The notes under the pieces: generated by a model
What the model saw: the letters and a program-made list of their open reading frames with translations, nothing else
Told to the model about the DNA's origin: nothing
Databases searched by the model: none
Program-made: the position numbers and the translations under genes
Assembly: GCA_020025575.1 (NCBI GenBank)
Contig: JAHHRW010000004.1
Span: 1-64,000, forward strand
Source: Oscillospiraceae bacterium
Lineage (GTDB): Bacteria > Bacillota > Clostridia > Oscillospirales > Oscillospiraceae
Direction of reading: 5' to 3'
Length of the DNA stretch: 64,000 bases
In this document: one piece after another, positions 59,189 to 64,000 of the stretch
Numbering within the stretch: the first letter of the stretch is position 1
Layout of the letters: each line of letters opens with the position of its first letter

Positions 59189-60098
59189 GGAAAATATTAC
59201 TCTCTGTACCGTCTGGATTCATATGCTTGAAATTACCCATGACTTCGGTGACAGAACTCATGACAGCAAAGGTTCTGGGGTAGTGGGCAATAATACCGCT
59301 AAGGACGGGGATCTGTGTCTTGTTGATGATACAAACAAGAATGTTGGTTTCGTGACCGGAGTACATGCCTTTTCCGGGAACCAGAGTGGCGCTGTGGTGT
59401 AATTTTGTGATAATCTCCTGAGATAGGGGCTGTGCATAGTCGGTGATGATCTCAAAACGAATGGCGCTCCTGCCGCTTTTGATCACCTTGTCGGAAACGA
59501 TACTGGACATGAAGCTATACAGGATGCACAGCAGGACGGGCTCCAGATGATACCCGTAGACAAAATAGCTGATAATCGCAACGAAAGTGTTCAGGGAAAA
59601 TACGATCCACATAAAGTTCATTTCGGCATGTTTTTTACGAACCAAGGTTGCGACAAAATCTGTGCCGCCGGTGGAGGCGCATGCCTTTATCAGCAAAGAG
59701 TAGGATGCACCGTTGATGATACCTGCAACCAGCGGCCCCAGAATGGTGCTGGTTCCGTTCGGGGTGGAGTAGGCAAAAGCGGAAATATCGATATAATCCA
59801 ACACAATGAGGGAAAGGGAAAAGCCGATGACATAAACCGTAGAACGTATCGCAATGACTTTACTCACTTTTCTAAAAACAATGAAAGCCAGAGGAATGTT
59901 AATCAGCAGGTTCAGATAACCGACATTGATGCCTAGAACATACTGAACCATCGTACATAGACCGTTCAATCCGGATGGTGCAAATTTATTTGGGAAAACA
60001 AATAGGTGATAATTGACAGCGCTGAGCATAGCCAAACCCACAATCACCAAGTAGGTCAGGCATTTTTTGGTAGGAAAATTACTTTCTTGTTTTATCAT
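59160..60098 (-). CDS. YitT family membrane protein, second copy
   Basis: 312 residues; five to six N-terminal helices ([54 protein letters not shown]) and a C-terminal DUF2179 domain (about 215-300: [23 protein letters not shown]). Only distantly similar to the copy at 4460. Function of the family is unknown. GGAG precedes the ATG. Confidence 0.87.
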   Translation of the reverse strand: MIKQESNFPTKKCLTYLVIVGLAMLSAVNYHLFVFPNKFAPSGLNGLCTMVQYVLGINVGYLNLLINIPLAFIVFRKVSKVIAIRSTVYVIGFSLSLIVLDYIDISAFAYSTPNGTSTILGPLVAGIINGASYSLLIKACASTGGTDFVATLVRKKHAEMNFMWIVFSLNTFVAIISYFVYGYHLEPVLLCILYSFMSSIVSDKVIKSGRSAIRFEIITDYAQPLSQEIITKLHHSATLVPGKGMYSGHETNILVCIINKTQIPVLSGIIAHYPRTFAVMSSVTEVMGNFKHMNPDGTESNIFLDTGDGSAV

Positions 60099-60205
60099 AA
60101 CAAAATGCTCCGTTTTTCCCCAATTTCATGGGCTTATTTTCATTCAGAATCATCATAGCACAAGGTAGTATCAGGGTCAAGTGGACAAAAACAACAGGAT
60201 AACCA

Positions 60206-60219
60206 AAAACAAATGTTTG
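60206..60219. promoter_or_regulatory. LexA-box-like palindrome
   Basis: AAAACAAATGTTTG contains AAAC-N4-GTTT, like the Gram-positive SOS box CGAAC-N4-GTTCG with changed outer bases. It overlaps the lexA -35 region, consistent with autoregulation. Confidence 0.55.
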
Positions 60220-60245
60220 CTTTTTTACATTTTTTGTGCTATGCT
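60217..60245 (+). promoter_or_regulatory. Promoter of lexA
   Basis: TTGCTT, 17-bp spacer, TATGCT, 25 bp before the ATG. Confidence 0.65.
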
Positions 60246-60270
60246 TAAAAAATAGCGAGGAGGGATGGCA

Positions 60271-60849
60271 ATGCCGCGAACATCTGATAAATCTGAACTT
60301 ATTTTGGAATTTGTCAGCCGTTTTATCCAAGAGAATGGGTATGCGCCGTCTGTTCGAGAAATCGGGGCCGGAGTGGGACTGCGTTCTACGGCATCGGTGA
60401 GTTATCATCTGCGGGCATTGCAGGAAAAAGGGCTGCTGCAAGGCGGCAGCACAAAGGGAAGAAAGCGTGCCATTGCCACCGGCAGCAGAGCAGGACAGAT
60501 TCCGGTTGTGGGTGTGGTTACTGCGGGAATTCCGATTCTTGCAGTGGAAAATCAAGAGGGGACAATGGCGTGGGATGGTGACCCAAGCTGCTTTGCTCTG
60601 CGCGTTCGGGGAGACAGTATGATTAACGCCGGAATTCTTTCCGGGGATAAGGTCGTTGTCCGCCCCCAATCTACTGCAGATGATGGACAAATTGTCGTGG
60701 CAAGAATTGGAGATGAGGCCACGGTGAAACGACTGTGCAGGAGAGATGGACAGGTTTGGCTGATGCCCGAAAACCCGGATTATGATCCGATTGATGGCTC
60801 AGAGGCGGAAATGATTGGCCTTGTAAAGGCGGTTATCCGAGAGTACTAA
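60271..60849 (+). CDS. lexA: LexA repressor
   Basis: 192 residues from the ATG at 60271; GAGGAGG is seven bases upstream and argues against the ATG at 60265. Winged helix (1-65: APSVREIGAGVGLRSTASVSYHLRAL), cleavage site Ala85-Gly86 in VVTAGIPI, catalytic Ser116 in RGDSMINAGI and Lys153 in ATVKRL. RecA-stimulated self-cleavage would induce the SOS response. Confidence 0.95.
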   Translation: MPRTSDKSELILEFVSRFIQENGYAPSVREIGAGVGLRSTASVSYHLRALQEKGLLQGGSTKGRKRAIATGSRAGQIPVVGVVTAGIPILAVENQEGTMAWDGDPSCFALRVRGDSMINAGILSGDKVVVRPQSTADDGQIVVARIGDEATVKRLCRRDGQVWLMPENPDYDPIDGSEAEMIGLVKAVIREY

Positions 60850-60876
60850 CAGACAATGAAATAATACACAACTCCC

Positions 60877-60903
60877 AAAAGCGCCCACACGGGCGCTTTT
60901 TTC
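60877..60903 (+). terminator. Terminator of lexA
   Basis: AAAGCGCCC-ACAC-GGGCGCTTT with six T residues. Confidence 0.92.
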
Positions 60904-60956
60904 GGAGAAAGGAAGGCGTAGAATGCAAACAATCCGTAAACATTGGCGCAGGGATG

Positions 60957-60984
60957 TTGAAATCCTCGACGATTGCAATATAAT
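60957..60984 (+). promoter_or_regulatory. Promoter of the zinc-ribbon membrane gene
   Basis: TTGAAA, 16-bp spacer, TATAAT, 33 bp before the ATG. Confidence 0.75.
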
Positions 60985-61017
60985 AGGCGTATCAAATCAA
61001 GTTACAAGGTGATTTCA

Positions 61018-61431
61018 ATGAAAAATTTCTCCAGCTGGTTTCGACAGATAGGAACAGACTTCGCTGTTAGGATTCAGCGTTTTATGTATGGAAGATATGG
61101 CCACGATCGACTGAATATGGCGCTGCTGATTGTAGGCATGGTGCTGTGCATTATTTGCATGTTTGTACACCAGCCGATGGTGGATGTGTTGCTGACGCTT
61201 GCATCCTACGGCCTGCTGATATGGGCAATGGCCCGCTGTTTCTCCCGCAATACTTACAAGCGGTATCAGGAAAATCGTAGATTCCTGCTCATGATTGATA
61301 GAATCAAGGATCGCAATAATCGATATTTTACCTGTCCCAAATGTCGCCAGACTGTTCGTGTACCCAGAGGGAAGGGGAAAATCGCAATCACCTGCCCAAA
61401 ATGTAGGGAGAAGTTCGTTAAGAAAACATAA
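61018..61431 (+). CDS. Small membrane protein with C-terminal zinc ribbon
   Basis: 137 residues from the ATG at 61018 (AAGGTGA upstream). Basic N-terminus, two hydrophobic helices (about 35-72), then FTCPKCRQTVRVPRGKGKIAITCPKCREKF, a four-Cys zinc ribbon. This zinc-ribbon tail (CPKC..xRVPRGKGKI.ITCPKC) is common in small Clostridia membrane proteins. Function unknown. Confidence 0.8.
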   Translation: MKNFSSWFRQIGTDFAVRIQRFMYGRYGHDRLNMALLIVGMVLCIICMFVHQPMVDVLLTLASYGLLIWAMARCFSRNTYKRYQENRRFLLMIDRIKDRNNRYFTCPKCRQTVRVPRGKGKIAITCPKCREKFVKKT

Positions 61432-61458
61432 CAGAATCCCGCATCTATGTAATGATAT

Positions 61459-61510
61459 GCTCCCTCTATGCCGGACAGCGAAATAAAACGCTGTCAAACA
61501 TGGAGGGAGC
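61459..61510. other. Long hairpin after the zinc-ribbon gene
   Basis: GCTCCCTC..ATG and CAT..GAGGGAGC enclose an inner GACAGCG/CGCTGTC stem. The tail ATTGTTG is only mildly T-rich; probably the transcript 3' end. 61511-61659 shows no gene or other feature. Confidence 0.55.
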
Positions 61511-61659
61511 ATTGTTGTAACCGGAATCAGATTTTTGAATTTGACCAGGGTTTGCCTTTGGGTACGATGCATAACGCTTCGTTCAGCTTTTGCCATCGTC
61601 TTTTTGGAAATGCGCATATGAAAATTCTGGAATTGCTAAATGCATGATACAATCAAACA

Positions 61660-61705
61660 GAGGGCAGAGCCATGCTGTTAAACAGACGTTGGCTCTGCCC
61701 TCTTC
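61660..61705 (-). terminator. Terminator of the murT-gatD-like operon
   Basis: AGAGGGCAGAGCCA and TGGCTCTGCCCTCT form a 14-bp stem, 22 bp past the gatD-like stop; minus-strand tail GTTTGATTG is weak. Confidence 0.7.
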
Positions 61706-61727
61706 CATATGAAAGTGTCACATTGTA

Positions 61728-62438
61728 TTAGCCAATGTGGAAATTGGCTTTTGGAGATTCCAACTGAGAGAGTCTCAGCTGATATGCATCCATAGCCTGC
61801 TGTTCAAAAGCCAAGGTGTCATCGTGCCCCAGAAGACGAAGCAGATATTTGGTAAATAGCGGGTTCAGCACGAGCAGGGGGCCCAGCAAATAGGTTGCAA
61901 ACAGGTTCTTATAATGGATCCCCTCTGTTTGATCTTCCGGGCTGTTTCCGCACCCACCACGAACCCGGATGAAGGGGTGGGTAAAATCACCACGGCAGAA
62001 GGAAAACTGGGAACGACAGCCAACCATTTGGATACCTTCAAAGTCTCCTAAAAACATGGAATTATGGCGAATTTCCTGAATTTTTCGATCTGCATGAAAG
62101 GGAAACAAACCCAGCATCTGGGTTTTCTGCCCGCTGTCGGAGATGTATTCTCCAAACAGTTCCATGGCATTGCCGGTGGCAAGAACCACGGTGCCTTGCT
62201 CAATCAGCTCCTTGAGCCGCAGCGCATGGGGCTTTAACTGTTCCATTGCAATGACCTGCTTTCGCTCCGGCATGGAACCCAGATAAAGCATGTCCACATG
62301 GTCAGTCACAAAGCGGGGGGTGGAGCGAATGTCTGTGTAGACAAACTCCATATCGGGGGCACAGGCCTGTAAATACCGGATGTTTGCCATGTCTCCGAAG
62401 AGATTGCCGAACTCTGGATATAATACTTCAACGATCAT
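61728..62438 (-). CDS. GatD-like class I glutamine amidotransferase homologue without catalytic Cys/His
   Basis: 236 residues; start overlaps the MurT-like stop (ATGA). Overall similar to GatD: N-terminal YPEFGNLFGDMANIRYL, EGIHYKNLFATYLLGPLLVLNP near residue 173-192. The nucleophile elbow, CGGYQLLG in GatD, reads TGNAMELFG here (Thr88 for Cys), and the catalytic-His segment TYLHGPLL reads TYLLGPLL (Leu185 for His). The protein should therefore be unable to hydrolyse glutamine by the usual route. It may be a structural or regulatory partner of the MurT-like ligase. Confidence 0.8.
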   Translation of the reverse strand: MIVEVLYPEFGNLFGDMANIRYLQACAPDMEFVYTDIRSTPRFVTDHVDMLYLGSMPERKQVIAMEQLKPHALRLKELIEQGTVVLATGNAMELFGEYISDSGQKTQMLGLFPFHADRKIQEIRHNSMFLGDFEGIQMVGCRSQFSFCRGDFTHPFIRVRGGCGNSPEDQTEGIHYKNLFATYLLGPLLVLNPLFTKYLLRLLGHDDTLAFEQQAMDAYQLRLSQLESPKANFHIG

Positions 62439-63814
62439 TTGGACGCAGTCCCCCTTTCATTCAAAATACGTTCTTTTACGGCGTCACGAACCATTTTTCC
62501 GCGGGTGATGGAATTGACATCGTGAAGAACATAAATTTTAGAGATGCCATCAAAATCTACGTGGTTTGCAGTTTCGTAGACATCGCGCATGTATACAAGC
62601 TTTTCCTCTGGCACGCCTGCCAATAGCAGTCGCAGTCGGTGATCCAGATACCGCTCGCCTCCAATGACAATTTTATGGATGTGTTCATTGTTCAGGTACT
62701 CATAATCCGTGTCATAAATCCAGGCCACGGTTTCGGTTTTGTTGGGATCCTTGAAAAGTTCATCCAGCATCAGGATGATTTCCTTTTCGCTGGGATCTTT
62801 CACCACATTTTCAAACACGGTGGAAACGGCGGTGGGGTTCTGTCCCTTTGCAACCTGCGTAATCAGTTCGATTCCGCCTACAATCTCCCGGCTTTCGCGG
62901 GACACGGGGAGTTTTGCCTTTTTCAGCCCCTCAGCCAGCTGCTCGGGGGAAAGTCCCATATCTCGGAACAGTGCAATGATCGCTGCGAGATTGTAGATGT
63001 TATGGACGGCAGGCGAGAGAATGGGGTAGGTAAAGACACCATCCGGCTGGCGCATGGTAATGGAAGTATGGTCTGCGGCCTCAACGAAGAAATCCCGGTT
63101 GGGAGACTTTAAGCCGCAGTTGGGACACACAAAATCGCCGATATGGCGATAGTTTCGATAGTGGTACACAGGCTTTGCACCGCAATTGGGACAAACGGTA
63201 AAGTCGTTTGCAATGGCCGGGATGGAATGGGAATGCTGGTCGAAGACACCATAATACAGGTGGCGATTGTGCTCCCCTACAAAGCAGCTCAGGGGATCGT
63301 CCGCATTTACGATCACCACGGTGTCGGGGGAGCCTTCTGCTGCTTTTTTCAGCTGAGCGCCAATATATTCCGGATGGGCATTTCGTTCCATGGAATCTCG
63401 GGCCAGATTGGTTACGATCAAGTAATTTGGCTTGATTTTGGGGACATTGATGGGGGAAATCAGCTCATCCATTTCAATCACGACGGCATCCTTGGTGGGA
63501 CGGTTGAAGATGCTCACTGCATCCAATATGCATCGAGCGTGGCCGGCGTGGTGATTGGCGCCCCAGTCGTTAAAGCTTACGGTTTTACCCTGATCTTCCA
63601 GAAGACCTGCCACAACGCTGGAGATGGTTGTCTTGCCGTTGGTGCCGCTGACGGCAATGGTCAGTTCCGGTTTGGCAACATATTTTAGAAAATCAGAACA
63701 TAGACGCATGGATACCATGCCGGGCCGGTCGTTACGCACATGGCCTGTTTTTTTGTACCACCACAAAAAAGCTTTTCCTGCCCATAGGGCAATCCAAAAC
63801 TGTATTTTTTTCAT
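62435..63814 (-). CDS. MurT-like Mur ligase family protein
   Basis: 459 residues. N-terminal hydrophobic segment (about 5-20) then the ATP loop VSGTNGKTTISSVV (Gly57-Thr63), VIEMDELISPINV and VTNLARDSMERNA. The MurT-specific zinc ribbon CPNCGAKPVYHYRNY...CPNCG (about 206-232) is intact, and the C-terminal DUF1727 region keeps WIYDTDYEYL, matching the Asp-containing segment of MurT. Family members, with GatD, amidate D-Glu of lipid II. Here the paired GatD-like protein looks inactive, so the reaction is uncertain. Confidence 0.85.
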   Translation of the reverse strand: MKKIQFWIALWAGKAFLWWYKKTGHVRNDRPGMVSMRLCSDFLKYVAKPELTIAVSGTNGKTTISSVVAGLLEDQGKTVSFNDWGANHHAGHARCILDAVSIFNRPTKDAVVIEMDELISPINVPKIKPNYLIVTNLARDSMERNAHPEYIGAQLKKAAEGSPDTVVIVNADDPLSCFVGEHNRHLYYGVFDQHSHSIPAIANDFTVCPNCGAKPVYHYRNYRHIGDFVCPNCGLKSPNRDFFVEAADHTSITMRQPDGVFTYPILSPAVHNIYNLAAIIALFRDMGLSPEQLAEGLKKAKLPVSRESREIVGGIELITQVAKGQNPTAVSTVFENVVKDPSEKEIILMLDELFKDPNKTETVAWIYDTDYEYLNNEHIHKIVIGGERYLDHRLRLLLAGVPEEKLVYMRDVYETANHVDFDGISKIYVLHDVNSITRGKMVRDAVKERILNERGTASK

Positions 63815-63827
63815 TCGATTACCTCTT

Positions 63828-64000
63828 TCAAAAACCCAACTTGTTACGAATGGATTCTATTAGTTTTTCTCCGAATACATCACTCAGCACCTTTGACCGA
63901 TAAGTCAGAGGAAGATACACAAGAGCGCCCACAAGGCCATAGGTCACAAACTGAATCAGCAGCAGAATGCCGCGTCCCTGGGTGACAGGCCACAGATATC
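63828..64000 (-). CDS. C-terminal end of a membrane protein (partial)
   Basis: The last 56 codons of a minus-strand gene running off the window. It ends GRGILLLIQFVTYGLVG, then LVYLPLTYRSKVLSDVFGEKLIESIRNKLGF. The hydrophobic helix plus basic tail resembles the end of a polysaccharide-export or MurJ-type flippase, but this is only suggestive. Its stop is 13 bp ahead of the MurT-like start, so the genes are probably co-transcribed. Confidence 0.6.
   Translation of the reverse strand, partial: YLWPVTQGRGILLLIQFVTYGLVGALVYLPLTYRSKVLSDVFGEKLIESIRNKLGF

Noticed and set aside
61015..61617. Minus-strand open frame of about 200 codons across the zinc-ribbon gene and its downstream gap
   Set aside because: Overlaps a better-supported plus-strand gene with promoter and ribosome site; no family features.
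1..64000. CRISPR arrays, insertion sequences, prophage or integrative-element genes
   Set aside because: No regularly spaced repeats, transposase or integrase signatures, or att-like flanking repeats were seen.

Overview
The window looks like chromosome from an anaerobic, low-to-mid GC Clostridium-class Firmicute, most likely in or near the Oscillospiraceae/Ruminococcaceae. That is inferred from gene content: SpoIID, a PPi-type phosphofructokinase with class II aldolase, RnfC/D/G with ApbE, ECF S components behind FMN and TPP riboswitches, the Feo cluster with DUF2325 and DUF3793, MurT/GatD-like proteins, and consensus TTGACA-17-TATAAT promoters throughout. No transposase, integrase, phage gene, rRNA or CRISPR array was seen.

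Layout, left half. 1-3.3 kb: a TPR/chitobiase-C/LRR membrane protein, spoIID and tRNA-Gly. 3.3-9.6 kb: a minus-strand operon parE-parC-yitT-transglutaminase-like lipoprotein. 9.7-16 kb: secG, then a flavin-centred block (tandem-repeat lipoprotein, apbE, rnfC, rnfD, rnfG and an unknown membrane protein) without rnfE, rnfA or rnfB. 16-19.4 kb: a divergent histidine kinase/response regulator pair and an FMN-riboswitch-controlled ribU. 19.5-29.4 kb: housekeeping genes (SLOG protein, pseudouridine synthase, PucR/CdaR-like regulator, ftsE-ftsX-M23 hydrolase activator, ctpA, greA, and a lysS fused to a tRNA-binding domain).

Right half. 29.4-32 kb is a small, partly decayed cluster of XRE regulator/membrane proteins with a repeated hairpin-promoter element. 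32-38.9 kb is a vitamin B1 locus: two canonical TPP riboswitches, each followed by a terminator, control a pyridoxamine-kinase-like gene and an ECF S component; a third, diverged TPP-like RNA precedes thiW-thiM-thiE-HAD phosphatase-thiD-thiC. There is no thiazole synthase here, so the locus suggests HMP synthesis plus thiazole salvage. 39-42.3 kb holds two zinc-ribbon membrane proteins and an AI-2E-family transporter. 42.5-46.7 kb is a ferrous-iron cluster (feoA, feoB, Cys-rich FeoB-associated protein, DUF2325, DUF3793, flavodoxin) with five copies of a GTTAR-N6-CTAAC operator-like palindrome. 46.8-51.1 kb is a cobalamin locus: a riboswitch-led cobT-cobU-cobS-cobU-like-cobC operon on the minus strand, and an apparently orphan plus-strand cobalamin riboswitch facing it.

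51.2-64 kb: hom-lysC-asd, pfp, fba, an IMP dehydrogenase of the Tritrichomonas-like type, a second yitT, lexA with a LexA-box-like palindrome, and a MurT-like/GatD-like pair in which the GatD-like subunit lacks both the catalytic Cys and His. The strongest leads are the diverged TPP-like RNA before thiW, the inactive-looking GatD, the partial Rnf/flavoprotein block, the orphan B12 riboswitch and the iron operator set.
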